64,000 nt of DNA from Nelumbo lutea (GCA_022828595.1 JAKGHH010000005.1:69001655-69065654); one strand, 5' to 3'; positions 10,276 through 23,007 are shown, counted from the first letter of the stretch. Made by a program: numbers and translations. Notes: a model not told the origin generated them from the sequence alone.

Positions 10276-12577
10276 GACAAATACAATTTTAAGGAGAGTG
10301 ACCAAGTGGCATGACTCATTCCTCCATATTCTTTCAATTTCCAGTTTCGAATTCATACAACTTCACATTATTGCAACTTCAATTTAGAAAACAATTGCCG
10401 ATAAATTCCATCCGCTCTCTTTACTATTATTAAAACATTGAGCTATCAACGATTACTGGTGCTTTAGGTCATGGTAAACTAGTCGCAAACAAAACAGTTA
10501 CAAATTAAACCCTGTAATAATGATTTAGAGCTGATCGTATAATTGAAACTGTCAGGTCTGACCTGATTAGATCATATATTGACAGTTTTGCTTAATTTGA
10601 CAGTAAAACCACTCATTTATTGGGTTAACATATTTGGGCATGATAATACGATAATATTAAAGTATACCCTGAAAAAGATAGGTATCGTACTGGGGTTATA
10701 TTCGCAATATGCTGATATGCACATCTATATAATTTATATATGCAATTGGCGTTTAGATCTTATCGATTGAGAACAACCAAGTCAACTATGATTGGGGCAT
10801 AAAATGCAGATCCAGATGGCAACACCCCCATATAATTGGGTCAATTTAATACGCTTCAGTTGGGTCTGTCTGACCCATTGGCAGCCACAATCCTATTTCT
10901 ATAGTCACATTTAATGATTTAAAGTTGGAGTTTGGTTAAGTAATCAAAGTGCATGTATGTACATACCGGAACAGGGAGACTTGAACCAGAGTACTGGGCC
11001 ACCACATATGTGCTGGTTCAACCACATACTTCCTTAGAAGTCCAGCCCAACCGTATCCTAATACCTGCAAATCGCAATGGCCATTACTCATTAGTCATTA
11101 GCGTATTGATGAAACATCCCACACATTCGTACACACGTGTAATAAGCAATAATAGACTTTGTTCATCATGCAAAAGAAATTCATATTAACGATTAACGTG
11201 TGGGAATTGATCTCCTTTTTAGATGACACACACCAGTCCACTTTTATTTTGTCTGGAGCTCCTTAGTTTATGGTTATGGGGCGTTTAGTCGTTTACAAAC
11301 ACAACCCCCCATTTACTTGCAGGTTGACTTATAAATCACAAATTACGCCTCCTTTATTGTTACTTGTAAATTTATAAATACTAATTATATGATTGTGATC
11401 CAGATTTGCTCTTCACAGTTCATTCCTTAAACCAATTTTACAGCAATCGAAGCTGCACATTAGAAACACCTTTATGGGAGATGTTTTTAATGTATTGCTG
11501 CAACGAGCTGTGAGACGGGTGTATGCGAGGAACGCTAGTGCGAAGGGCAAATCCAGATTCATATTTATTGAAATCAATTTTAGCGCAAGCACTGTAGTAA
11601 GAAATATATAAAATGCAGACTTGTGCATGTTAACGATGGCAGGTGTTATCTATAAACTGACATTGATGATAAGATAACGAATAACCTTTCGCCATAATGG
11701 CCTTCTCATCGAAGCAATATCCTGAAGTCATCTTGAAGCAATACAACCATCATCTTTAGTTAATATTTACCGCAAAAGTAGCTATCAACAAAGTGGCCTT
11801 TTTTTTTGTTGGATCTGAATGGTGCAACGAGGTTAAAAAGATTAAAGAGAAAAACAAATTAATCATGGAAGGGGGTGGGTCGGTGGGTCTACGTTTATCG
11901 TGCCTTGTGCTTGCTACTTAGAAGCCAACCGATGGTGGCTCGGTTGGTAGGTTCTCTGACTCGTCGGAGTAGAGACCCCATGAAGCAAAAAAAAAATAAT
12001 AATAAAATAAAATAATAGAAGAACAACCAGAAGTGAAGGGAGGAAGAGAAAAAGAAATGCCGAAATCACAGACCTGAGTGGTTATTACAAGTATCCATCC
12101 GGCCAAGAAGGAGATGTTTTTCCGGTAGAAAGCCTTTATAATGTTGACGATGCCGACGGCATAGGCGTATCCACTCCCAAAAGCGCTCCCGGCATTAGCG
12201 AATATGGAGATGAGAACATGTTCCTTCATGTTAAATGGTCCCGGATTCAGAGAGAATTCCGTCGACCCAAAACCTGGTAAGCGGAATTTGGTGCGCGGTA
12301 GGACAGAAGCCATGAAGCGGCCGATTGGGAGGGTAGCCACCTGAACGGTGATCTGGGTTATGATGAGGGGCTCCGTTCGGTAGGCGAAGAATTGGTTGAG
12401 GAATGACAACAGTGCGCATGATATCAAACCCAGGAACCACATCCGGAAGGTCCAGACGGGGAGGGTTGGATCGTCGGTGTTGGTCACCGTTAAGCGCACT
12501 TGTTCGATCGGGGAGAGCTCATCTTCGTCAACTATTTCTTTGGGCGATTCAGGCAGCTCTGTTTGAACAGTTCCCAT

Positions 12578-13559
12578 GGGGAATGAGACGGAGACAGAGA
12601 AGGAGATGGAGAGTGAGGGAAGGGGCCGGGAGAATATTCTGAATTGCTAGGGTTGTCTATCTTGCTATTAAACTCCAACGGTCCAAGTTCAACTTATACT
12701 GCCAATGCTCTAAGTCGTTTGAAAGTCAAACCTCGCTGGCTATCGGCCTATCGCATGGTCGCTTGTGAGAGAATGAGACGGAAAGATTAGCTTGAGATAA
12801 TAAATTAGCAAATAGTCAGTTTCTCTCTTGGGACATCTGACGCAAGTTGTATCACACCGTCACCCACAGTACTATCATTAATGAGTCATGAACGCGTTGT
12901 AGTTGCAAATTACAAGAAAATCAAGAGAATCAGGTATGAAAGGAGCTTAAAAGCGTAATCCTTTTTTCGGCTCGACTCGCTTGTTGGGCGGGGCCTTTTC
13001 GTCGGCCACCCAAGTAAAACCAAAACTAGTGAAATGCCCCTAGATTTTGTTGAGTTTTTGCCGATGTATTTGAAAGTTGAAAAACTGGCGATTCCTTTTG
13101 TACGTGCGCGGCCTTCCCATTGTAGCTTTCGCAAGGAAATCAATACAACTATTGCAACGTAATTGTACGTTTTTCATTCGTGTTTATTAATTTTTTAATG
13201 GCAATTTTTTTTTCTGGAATCAATTTTGACTGCGCATGTTATTTGTCGATGATATTGGTTTAACCTATGAAACTAATGAAAAACTAAATGTAAAATTAAA
13301 CTTGTATCAATGCTTTAGAAATGCTTTAGAAACAAGAAGTTTTAAAATAAATAAAAATAAAACATAATACATGGCATGTAAATTTTGAAATAATAGGAGT
13401 ATAAATCAAGATACATTCGGGATAGGAGACATAACTCAATACTTGGTTCAATAATTCATATTAAGAGAGAGATTGAGGAGGGGTGTATTTAAATTTTTAT
13501 GTGATAGGCAAATACACTTGGATTAAAAGAAAAATTGTATAAAACACTTGTACGGCCAA
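12578..13559. other. Upstream region of OPT copy A
   Basis: A purine-rich leader (GA-rich on the plus strand at 12585-12625) lies just before the start codon on the minus strand. I see no gene or convincing TATA box further out. Small open frames here have no recognisable features. Confidence 0.4.
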
Positions 13560-13900
13560 CTATATTGTATGAAGTACAGTATTAGCAATAAAAAAATGTC
13601 TAGAAAATGAATGTGGCAAAAATGTAAATACAAAGATGGATGAGTGGAAATACTAGAACATAAATGATTAAAAATGAAGTTATCCTTAGGAGCTTAGGAA
13701 TAATTCCAATATATGATAAAATGAGAAAAAATATATTAGGATGGTTTGGGAATGTGCATAGAAGACCAATAATTGCACCAATTATAATAATTGTTTTTTT
13801 ACAATTTGAAAGGAGTAGAAGAGCTTGAGGTAGACCTAAAAGGACATGGGTAGTAATAAGAAATGACTTAACCACTAATAATTTAACAATTAATGAATTT
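13560..13900 (+). mobile_element. LINE (non-LTR retrotransposon) 3' ORF2 remnant
   Basis: Translating plus-strand frames in turn gives fragments of the C-terminal ORF2 region common to plant LINEs: GWFGNVHRRPI at about 13738-13775, then SRRA and GRPKRTW at about 13810-13850, then RNDLT. Stops and frame changes are frequent. Nothing upstream resembles a reverse transcriptase, so this is a 5'-truncated, old insertion. Confidence 0.62.
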
Positions 13901-16900
13901 GGACTAAACTGTGATATTTTGGGAGTTTAGGTATTGGATTTGCACGTTTTGAAATTTGGGTACCAAAGTGATACAAAGGCCCAAAGTATAGGGTACTAAT
14001 ATGCAATTTACCCTACTTAAAAACAAATATATAATATATAATATTCCATTGGTTGGTCTTAGTTTTTATAATAGAGTATGTTGCATGTTATCATGTTTTT
14101 GTTGTGAGGAAGGAGAACAAGAACCCTTCATCATTCACCACATAGCCATCTAAGTCAAGGCGAGCTCTTCTTTTTGGTGATTTGAAATAGTGGTTACACC
14201 CCATTTTTTCCTCTTCTTTTTTGTATCTTTTTCCCAAAGCATTTTGAATCATTTTATTGGATTAAAACAAGGGCTCTGCTCCTTCTTTTGTTCTTAAATT
14301 TCTTGCATTTTCACCTTTTTTTTTCTCATCATTGGTGTATGAAACAAGGGCTCTGACCCTTCTTTTCTTCTCCATGTTCTTCTTTTAGTTTGGTACTAGC
14401 GGGGACCCGTGTGATGCATGGGATTTGTCAAGAATAAGTAAAACAACAAAAACTGATAACTATTATAAGGAAGGACTGCAATGGTGTTTAAAATAATGAA
14501 TCCTTATTATTATAATTTGTTACAAAAAAAAATAGTAGTTTGGATTAATTATATTAATAACTTTTAACAAAAAATAAATAAATTACTACTAATTACTTAA
14601 TAAAATAATTATTTTTTCTATATTATCCATTTGTGTTTTATTTTATTTATTTTACTTTATTATTGATTAAATGTTATAGCTTTTTTTGTAAATGTTACTT
14701 AAATATTTGTAAATATATAAAGTTAGGTTGCAGTCATAGATAAATTAACCTAAGCCTAAGATTGAGGTTTGAGACTTCATATTGAACTTTGGTTGATTCT
14801 CAAATTGACCCAACCCCCTAAGAGCAATGTGACATTCATAATTAGACTGAACCAAATTGAGCACAACCCACACATGTATTATTTTTGGGTTTTTAACTTT
14901 TTTTAGATAAAAATTATTAATATTGAACCCGAAAGAGCTATTGGGAATGGGCTACCCCCATTGTGTAGCTTAATGAACCAAAAACATAAAAGATCTGGGT
15001 TAGATTTTAATAGTAAATTATTGAATGAGTTGTGTGCTAGAGGAGTTGTGAAGAAAAGCTCAGCACAACATGTAGCAGTCAAAATGTAGGGTTGAAGATG
15101 AGCTATTTTGAGTTCTATGATTTTTCATTTCCCTTAAGTCCTAGCTTGTGATTTGTTCAACTTTCCACCACAGTGACATGAAAAGCATCTGAAACATTGA
15201 ATTTTTTTTGGCAACGAGCTTCTTTTTGCTTGTCATAACAACCGTAAATGAAATTCAAGTTTGATAGATATTTTATGTAAACACTGCCTTTAACTTACTA
15301 GTTGTACTTTACAGCTCAAAGAATGTTCAAGAAATTCATCTTTTCCTTTACAGAACACATGTAATGATTCAAGTATTCTTTGCTTTTTATTTTATCTAAT
15401 GATGTGATGGTAATGTTTTTTCTATGACAGTATGATTGTGTGTTTGCATGGTTATTGTTTTCAAAACAGTGATTGCTTCTCAGAGAGTATGTTACCTTAT
15501 AGAAGATAATAATATCCTTCCCCTTCCTTTTTTTTTTACCATGGCATCCTAATCAGTCTCCTTTTGGCTATTTTAGTCCATGTAACTTTGACATAGAGGG
15601 AGATGTGCTTTTTCACACATGACGAACTATAAAAATCCAATATTGTAAGAAAGTAAAAGGCATTAAACCAATATGTCTTGACAGTGGTAGGAGTAAACAG
15701 GGATGTTGTATAATCATTGAAATACCAAGTTTATCCTGGAACTTGAACACGGTAATGGTGTGCAACACATGATGTTGTGGTGCATATGCTCTGATATTAA
15801 CATCATTTTCTCTTATGTTATGTTTTAAACTTAGCCTTCCACATCGTATATACTCTGATTTTGAAAACTGTTTCTCTTATGCCATATTTGAAACTTAACC
15901 TTCCCATATAACATTCTTTAATTTTAAAATTAAACTAGTTGTTTGTATAGTGTGGCAGGAGTCAATTGAGCAAGGGTGTTGCAGAGTGGTTAAAAGAGTA
16001 AATCCATCCAGTAGTAGAAAGTAGGTACTGTACTACTGTACAAGTGATTTGCATACACTGGTATGAGAACTGCTTGGGTTATGCCAGGTTGTAAACTTAA
16101 TTGTGTATCTTAAACCTTCTCAACTCAAAACTGAATAAACAGAGACTCTCTCTCTCTCTCTCCATATTTTTCTAGTTTGTCATTCTATTGATTGGGTCCT
16201 TCTCCACTCCATCATCTGCTCTGTGTGGATAATGTTTAGAAATTCTACACCTGGTGTGTTGCTCAAACTGTTTACATAGAGGAGATTCTCAACAAGATAT
16301 CAAAGATGAACTTGATCAGAAGCCTATCTACTCTATGTTTCTCAGTATAGTAATCCTATAAATGGATATGGGCAAGCCTAATTATGGCAGGCAAGATTGG
16401 AAGGGCAAACTGGGCTGTGATCCCACTAGCAATTTTTTGGGTGATTTGGTCTGAAACGAGTTCTTGAATTTTTTATCAGAAAAATAGTTCAGAAGAAACA
16501 GTCGTTGACTTTGCCTTGTGGTCTGATTAGGGACTGGCTATCGGCAAAATGTTTAATTAGCAGAGAGCACTGGCATACTTCATTGTCTATAGATTTTTTT
16601 GGTCATACTTGATTTCCTGTTGATGATTGTACAGAATCTCTTTGTACATTGGCGTTTATGGTGTTTTATGCTTAAGCAGCCACAGGAAAACCCTCCCAGC
16701 ACTTATCATGGAGACGGTTGTAACCTTAAGCTTCAACCTCCAAGGTGCCCTTTTTTAAATGGCTATCCTTAACTAACAAGAAGTTAACAGAGGGTATGGG
16801 TTTAGGTAGTGAGGAAAGAGTTGAGAACTCATAATTTAACAGAGGATATGGCCCTCGACAAAGTTCAATACTTTAATTGGATTTATTAACTTCATATAGC

Positions 16901-17149
16901 TTTAGTTAAGGGTCTGAGGTGTTGAGCTTTTTATTGGAGCATTCTCTTAATTACACTTCACACTTGTAGGTCATTGAATTTAAATTTGGTTATAACATGT
17001 GGTTGTGAAAGTTTGATGGTCTCAAGAGGAGGTCAAATGTGCTAATGGGTGGTAGATTTGGAGCAAACCAGCATGGTTTTTGATGTTCATAAACTTCAAA
17101 TACAGACCGACTACCAGTGAATTTGTTCCTTCTATTGAAATTCATCATT
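13901..17149. other. Intergenic, AT-rich, no gene seen
   Basis: No long open frame, splice-consistent exon chain or RNA gene is visible. A (CT)n tract lies at 16144-16163. Two similar T-rich patches at 14270-14300 and 14340-14370 share a CAAGGGCTCTG motif, and a related patch sits at 17990-18120. A stretch near 15975 resembles a tRNA A-box (see rejected items). Confidence 0.5.
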
Positions 17150-17152
17150 ATT

Positions 17153-17800
17153 CTAGCGGGTATTGAAATTACCTGGGTTGCGCCAATTCCTGTTGTTTCT
17201 GCTGTTGCCGGGAATAACTGGAGCAGCACCGAACTCTAACTTGTCGTCACTTTCATCATCGAAAACTGGATGTCGGGATGCAGTGTTGACGGTGGTCTGT
17301 CGTGGTCGTCTCCTTCGATTGGATACGGATTCTCCCAGTTCCATGGAACATCCTCCCGTAACAAGGTTCGCAGTTGTCCAACGATCTCTGCTAACTGCTG
17401 CTCGATGTCACGTGAGGCTATGCGCTGCTCTTCGATTGCTCTCCAAACAGCTTGTAACCCCTGATCTCCGTCACGGGGTGGGTTGCGACTGCTACCGTCT
17501 TGATTGGCCATCTGACTGGGCAAACTCCCACTCTGATACCACCTGACGCAACGTGGAAGCAATGAAAACTGGGCTGGCTATTCAAGCACCGGGTGAACAC
17601 CAGCTTCTAGCGAAGCTAAACGTAAATCTCTAGAGGAGAGAGAAAAGGTGGCAAAAAACTGAAGTGTCTATTAGCTTGGAATTAACAATATTTATAGTAC
17701 ATCTGGAAATTGTAGAATAACTAGGGAAGAAAAATTGTGATAGATCTCTAAACTGTTAGGATCGAACTCTTCTTGATCTTGATTTTTGTCTTGATAGGAT
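17153..17800 (-). mobile_element. Ty3/gypsy fragment: LTR end, primer-binding site, gag start
   Basis: On the minus strand, TGCGTCAGG is followed by TGGTATCAGAG (17541-17531), a primer-binding site for tRNA-Met. The LTR therefore ends at about 17544 and extends upward to at least about 17800; CTATAAATATTG near 17690 is a plausible LTR TATA box. The gag start follows at 17516: MANQDGSSRNPP, then a Glu/Gln-rich helix. It changes frame near 17240-17340 and ends at about 17153 with an Asn/Arg-rich tail. Nothing after gag is present. PBS type and gag style suggest a chromovirus. The LTR start was not located. Confidence 0.68.
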
Positions 17801-18269
17801 CGAACTCTTCTTAATCATTAATGGAATGATTAATGAGGAGAGATAATGAAAGGATTTAATGAGAAAGATAAGAGAGAGATAATGAGGAGAGATGAAAGTT
17901 CTAAAGATTTAAAATTGATTGGTTACTTGAATAATTTTATCCAATTTTAATAATAAAAATTCATAAAACCAAAATATAGATAGATAGCACAGGGCTTCGC
18001 CCCCTACTTTTCTTCTTTTATTTTAGTATTTGTTCCCTAGGTTTTCTTGATCTAAAACAGGGGCCCCACCCCCTTCTTCTTCTTAGGTTCTTTTCTTTTT
18101 TTGGTCTAAAATAAGGGTTATTCCCCCTTTAGTTCTTTTAAGTTCTAACTTGTAAGTTGTGACTCTAATATTTTGTTTTGCCTACTTGAAGCAAGACCGC
18201 AAGAAACTCAAGCACAAAAGTAAGCTCAAAAGTTTGTAGGTTAATACATAAAATTAAAAAAAAAAAAAC

Positions 18270-18888
18270 TAGAGATGTAAATTAGGCTGGGCCGGTACGA
18301 CACAGCACAACATGGCCCATGAGTGGCCCATGCTTTTGGTGGGTCGTGTTGTGCTTCCCACCCCTGGAATACTTCAAGGGGTCAGCTCGACACGGTCAAC
18401 GGCTCGAGCCTACAAGGGCTCATACTGTGTTGTAGGTTGGGCTGGTCCGCGAGCCGAGCCTTGGGCCAAGCCATGAGAGGTATATTTAAAAAAATAAAAA
18501 ATAATAATAATAATTTAAAGTAAACTAACAAAATAGACAAAAAAAATAAATAAAAGTCTTAAAATCTTATTGTATATTAATTTGGATGTATACAATTGTT
18601 TATATATGCAATAACAAAAGAAAATATTATAATAAAATTGAAAACAAAATTTATATAAATTAATATATTTTATATTATTATATAATTATAATATACATGG
18701 GTTGTGCCGACTCGTTCGTTGCATGTGGCTCGACTTGCTCGGTCGTGTTGTGTCGTGTCGTGCCATGCTAGCCCATGGGCCTGGAAACCTAAGCCCGATA
18801 GGGCCCAATTCATCGTGTTGTGCTTGGCATGGCCAGCGTGCCATCATGTCGGGTCGGTCAAGGCAACACGACCTAATTTACACCTCTA
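18270..18888. mobile_element. hAT-like MITE with 17-bp terminal inverted repeats
   Basis: The left end TAGAGATGTAAATTAGG and the complement of the right end match at 16 of 17 positions. Both flanks are runs of A ending AC or ACT, compatible with an A-rich 8-bp target duplication blurred by slippage. The GC-rich outer thirds repeat GTGTTGTG and CGACACG-type words; the core is AT-rich. Open frames in it are compositional, not genes. Confidence 0.75.
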
Positions 18889-19029
18889 AAAAAACTAGTT
18901 CAAAAGGGGTAGAAAATCCATCATCTTCTTATTTTTAAATTTCATTGCCTAAGCGAAGGCAAGGCTCCTTGGCACCTGATGGTTGCCTAGCCTCACCTTG
19001 GAGCCTTGAAAATTATGGACATTGCCTCA

Positions 19030-19385
19030 GTTAGAAGTGTAAATATGCTCTACGAGAGACCCATGCTTTTGGCGAGTTGTGTCGAGCCGTGCTTGCTATC
19101 TTTGGGATACTTCAAAGGCCTGGCTCGGTACAACCCATGGCATGGGCTCGGGTTGTGTTGTGGACCAGGCTAAGCCATGAGAGGCATATTTAAAAAATGA
19201 AAAATAATGAAAGTTTTAAAATAAATTAACAAAATAGACAAAAATTAAAAATAAAGGTTTAGATATTATATATTATTATATATAATATATAACATATGTA
19301 TAATATATACGGGTGTGTTGGCAGACAAGCCGCAGGTAGCACGACCCACTTGGTCGTGTCATATCATGCCAGCCCATGGGCTTGG
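19030..19385. repeat. Degraded relative of the 18270-18888 MITE
   Basis: Shared phrases, such as GACCCATGCTTTTGG and CATGAGAGGCATATTTAAAA, and the same GC-rich/AT-rich/GC-rich layout tie it to the element 140 bp upstream. The terminal repeats are no longer clean. Confidence 0.6.
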
Positions 19386-19409
19386 AAACTCAAGAATCAA
19401 AGTTAGATT

Positions 19410-19952
19410 CCAATCATTGTTGTTTGGTTCATTTGGAGTTGGAATTAGAATCAATTGAAAACTTTCAATTTTATATTAGTTTATTAATATATTATTATTA
19501 TTATTGTTGTTGTTTTATTATTTTATGATTTTTATTAGTATTTAATAACCAACAACTTAGTATTTTATTATTAATTAATTAATAGTTTATGAATATATAA
19601 TTATTATTTTATGAATAGTTTATTAATATTGTTTTATTATTATTTTATTTGTATTGATTAATTAATATCTTAGTATTTATTATTAAATTATGAATATTTT
19701 ATTAATATATTATTGTTTTTATTATTTTATTAATACTTTAATACTAGTTTATTAATTTTTTATTAGTCTATTAATATTCTATACTTTTTAATAGACTTTC
19801 CGGGAATCCCATTTCCAAGGAGGGAGCCTCGAATGGTAGGGGAGTCCCATTTCGGCAAGAATGGGAACCGGAATCCCGTTTGACCAAACAAACAATTGGA
19901 ATTGAAATGAACCCTTCCGGTTCCAATTCTAGGGAACCAAACGGACCCTTAG
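19410..19952. mobile_element. MITE, GTTTGGTTC family
   Basis: The left side has TGTTTGGTTCATTTGGAGTT and the right side has the complementary theme GGAACCAAACGGACCCTTA, around an AT-rich TTATTA core. Related shorter copies are at 29296-29560 and 37937-38165. Confidence 0.55.
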
Positions 19953-20158
19953 GGTTGAAACTTAGGTTCGTTTAGTCTAAACTTGGCTTTAAAAAGTTGG
20001 GTTCGATTTGGATGGGTTGAAGATAGAATAGAATGTGGTTGGCTCGCTGGGTTCTTGTCACTTCAGTTAGGGATGACGGTGTTTGATCATCTTAAATCTG
20101 CATCGTGCAAAATTCATCGAGCGGATGATTATCCAAAGAAACATGTATTTTAATTTTT

Positions 20159-20886
20159 AGGGAAATTGTCAAAAACTCACCATGAGTTTTTACCATTTCT
20201 CTTAAACTCACCACAACTTTTCAAAATGTCTAAAACTCGCTATGTTAGTAAATTTTTGTTTTTCAAAACTCACCTTCGATTAGTGCACCGTTAATGTTTC
20301 TTAACAGAGGTGTCCACGTCAGCATAAATAATAATTTTTATGATCAAATGACCCTTGAATGGCTAGTTAGAGGGAAAGGGTCTTTTTCATTTTTCATTTT
20401 TCTTTTTTTTTTTTTACATTCTTAGTGTTTTGTTATAATTTCTACTATTATTTACATTTTTCTATTTTCTACCATCTATAAAATTTCCTGTATTTTTTGT
20501 TATTTATTTGCAATTTTTGGTGTTTTTTCTACAACTTTTATTTTCTGATTTTGTTTTTCAATTTTTATAGTTTCTATAATTTGAAAATAATTATTTATTT
20601 TGTGTGCAATTTCTATAATTTTTTATATTTTTTGTAATTTCTGTGTTTTTATGTATTTTATATTTGAAAATATTTTTTGAATTTTTTCTTTTTTTTCATG
20701 TCTAAATATTAAAATATATGTATATATTTTATATTTTTCTATGAAGGTTAAAATGGTAATATATTAACAACTGCTAGTCTTTTTAACGTCAAGTTAATGA
20801 CATGATGAGTTTTAGACATTTTGAAAAATTGTGATGAATTTAAAAGAAATGCTGAAAACTCATGATGATTTTTTGACAATTTCCCT
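20159..20886. mobile_element. 728-bp TIR element with about 80-bp inverted ends
   Basis: The first 80 bases (from AGGGAAATTGTCAAAAACTC) pair with the last 80 (to TTTTTGACAATTTCCCT) at roughly 80-85% by eye. The sequence AATTTTT flanks both sides. The interior is T-rich with no coding capacity. Long TIRs suggest a non-autonomous Mutator-like element, but the short apparent duplication could also fit hAT. Confidence 0.78.
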
Positions 20887-21654
20887 AATTTTTATATCTA
20901 CATTGAGAAGTGTAACTCCCTCGATCTACGTAATCACTCCTGTAATAATAAACACAACAAATTTTCTTTTAGCTGTTTCTAACTTTTATGGGGCTTCTAC
21001 TTCGTTGGAGAGTTGTTTTCTTATAATTTGTTGTGTTTTGTTTTTTTTTCTACTTCGATAGAGGAAGTTCGATCTACCTTTGCTCGCATGATACATGAGA
21101 ATGCTAGCTGAATAATGCTAGCCAGTGGAAGCTTCTTTCTATTTTTCTTTTCCATTTGTTTTGTGATCGATAGATATTAGATAGCCAAATAGCCATGGGA
21201 AACTTTTTCGTTTCAATTGTAAGAAAAATCCCCAAAACAGAGTTAAGCCATTTTTCAAGACTGATAGATATCGGAAGTTGGAACTTACCCGTCAATAGAT
21301 TGGGGAAGGGGGTAAAAAGTTAGGCCCCTTTCAGTCACTGCCCAAATGAGATTCCCAAGATGGATCTTTTATCCAAAAGTAGTTTCTCCAATCCAGCCTA
21401 GGAAACTGTACCAGAGCATATATATGCCCTATGTATTAATAGACACTTGGCAGTTAGAACCAAACCTGTTAAGCTGACAAAGCAGCTGAACAAGATTCAA
21501 GATAGGCCCAAGATCCCAACAAACCGACTTCTTCATCATCTATAAATGTGTAAGCCTCCATATTTAATACAAAAATACAAAAGAGTTTCAGGATACTCTG
21601 TTTTGGTTCATTTTGTATTTGCTCATTCCACATATGTGCTGGGATTTAGCATTC
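20887..21654. other. Intergenic with an older LTR-like segment
   Basis: Bases 21351-21435 recur at 26718-26803 on the other side of the chromovirus. Bases 21436-21654 contain TCTATAAATGTGTAAGCC and a T-rich tail, which look like part of an LTR from another, older element. No gene is seen. Confidence 0.45.
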
Positions 21655-21972
21655 TGTCATGTGCAGCAATTTTAATTTATTTATTTCAGATATTTTGGTC
21701 TATTGAGTCAGTCCAAATAACTAGCAATAGTGGGCTAGAGTTGCTATTTTTTAGTTGCTATTTTCTAGTAGTTTCTAAGTTGTTGAGTTTGTTAAGATAT
21801 GAATTCCCCTATTCTTGAGCAATAAAATTATGAGATGAAAAAACTTCAAACTTGATTTCTGCTTCCCAAATTCTTTCAATTCTGCTCTTATTTTGTCTTA
21901 GCATCATAGCTTGAGGATGAGGCAGGGGGTGAGGAAGGGGACGGGGACATGCCATTAACTTAGAACGTGACA
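21655..21972 (+). repeat. 5' LTR of the chromovirus
   Basis: Starts TGTCATGTGCAGC and ends GAACGTGACA. Its start, body and GA-rich tail repeat at 26311-26640. The boundary is fixed by the PBS that follows after three bases. Confidence 0.9.
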
Positions 21973-21975
21973 GAT

Positions 21976-21990
21976 TGGTATCAAAGCCGG
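21976..21990 (+). other. Primer-binding site (tRNA-Met)
   Basis: TGGTATCAAAGCCGG matches the usual TGGTATCAGAGC primer site, with one change (G to A). Confidence 0.85.
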
Positions 21991-21992
21991 TT

Positions 21993-23007
21993 ATGGCCGA
22001 TGATCAACGACTTGAAAATCATGTTGAAAACCTGAGCTCAGGTCAAGAAAGGCTCCTTAAGCAGATGGGAGAACTAGTGGGGGCAATGAACTCCCAATAG
22101 ACTTGTCGGAAAAAGGGTCCGTCAATAGGAATCGGGGACCACATGGACAGGGTGGTGCTAGGTACGCAGGTGGACTGGTGGTTCCTAAGCTTACAACGCT
22201 TGATTTGCCTCGCTATGATGGCTCGGAAGATCCAAATCTATGGATTTTCCATGCAGAACAATTCTTTGAATTTCAAGGGACATCATTGGAAGATCAAGTC
22301 AAATTAGCAGCCTATCACTTAGAAAAAGATGCTCAATTGTGGTACCAGCGACGCAAAAATCAAGGACACTTGGTTACTAGGGATGGAACGAAAGCGGGAT
22401 TGCTATAGAGGTTTGTTGTAACCGAATATGAAGATTTCTTTGGATACTTATGCAAACTTAAGCAGACAGGAACTGTTTCAGACTATCAAACTCTGTTTGA
22501 GAGACTTCTAGCATGAGCTGGCACTTTGACAGATAAACAAGAAACTGAGTGTTTTATTAGTGGATTAAAGGATGGGCTAAGGGCTGATGTGAGAGTCCAA
22601 AACCCTCAAAATATGTTGCTGCAATTGGGTTAGCATGTACCTATGAACTCAAAGCCCAGGAAGTGAGGCGTTCAACCAACCCAACATTCTCCTCTTCAGT
22701 TCGCAACTCCAACAACCAATGGAACACCTCAACCCCTGAGTGGTTCTGAAGGCACCAATCCAGAGAGAATTTTACCAATTCGTAAATTATCTCCAACCAA
22801 ACTCCAAAAGAGGCGAGAGCAAGGGTTGTGCTACAATTGTGATGAAAAGTATACAATGGGTCATAAATGCAAGAAATTGTTCTTCATTGAAATAGAAGAA
22901 GAGGATGAAGAAGCCATAGGAGAAGAGTATGTAGAAGAGACACCAGCTATCTCTTTACATGCCTTGGTTGGGGTTCAATCTCCACAAACCATGCAGATCC
23001 ACTCATA
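21993..23007 (+). pseudogene. Chromovirus gag, broken
   Basis: An ATG at 21993 opens a frame that meets TAG at 22098. The gag body continues in another frame from about 22103 (LDLPRYDGSEDP, LAAYHLEKDAQLWYQRR) to a TAG at 22406-22408. It resumes through LFERLLA and FISGLKDGLRADVR with further stops. The zinc knuckle CYNCDEKYTMGHKC is at about 22828-22870, followed by an acidic stretch. One early frameshift and at least four stops make it inactive. Confidence 0.87.

Larger units (their letters stand above)
5213..10966 (-). other. Intron 2 of OPT copy A, enlarged by repeats
   Basis: This 5.75-kb intron compares with about 2.1 kb between the equivalent points of copy B. Patches at 5220-5480 and 6320-6425 align with copy B (30163-30400 and 31798-31900). 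The rest is MITEs, simple repeats and an LTR-like remnant, listed separately. I see no coding sequence in it. Confidence 0.7.
4307..12577 (-). pseudogene. OPT4: Oligopeptide transporter (OPT4-type) copy A, exons 1-4, disrupted
   Basis: OPT family proteins are plasma-membrane proton-coupled transporters of small peptides and metal conjugates with many membrane spans. Exons on the minus strand: 1, 12577-12074 (ATG at 12577; SPIEQVRLTVTNTDDP; the family motif NPG at residues 111-113; ends ACTCAG/gt). 2, 11064-10967 (98 nt, GYGWAG ... [13 protein letters not shown]). 3, 5212 to about 4649 (ALHEKDEERM ... THVGFFYG). 4, 4559-4307 (EIYERFRASYKGK ... ITATTNQ, then gt). All four are open. The exon 3 donor seems to lack one base: the sequence is GGAAG followed by TTACG, and using the nearest GT shifts the frame. 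Exons 5 and 6, which carry the KIPPR motif, are not found before the Copia element in intron 4; they could lie beyond the window start. Residue matches are closest, from memory, to Arabidopsis OPT4. If the donor change is an assembly error, this copy could still be expressed. Confidence 0.85.

Noticed and set aside
15967..16090. tRNA-like start: GTTGCAGAGTGGTTAAAAGAG resembles an A-box of a Ser/Leu tRNA.
   Set aside because: No B-box (GGTTCRANTCC) at the right distance and no cloverleaf or acceptor stem could be formed by eye.
18302..18938. Several open frames of 60-78 codons in both halves of the region.
   Set aside because: They follow from the GC-rich arms of a hAT-like MITE; no domain or splice structure.
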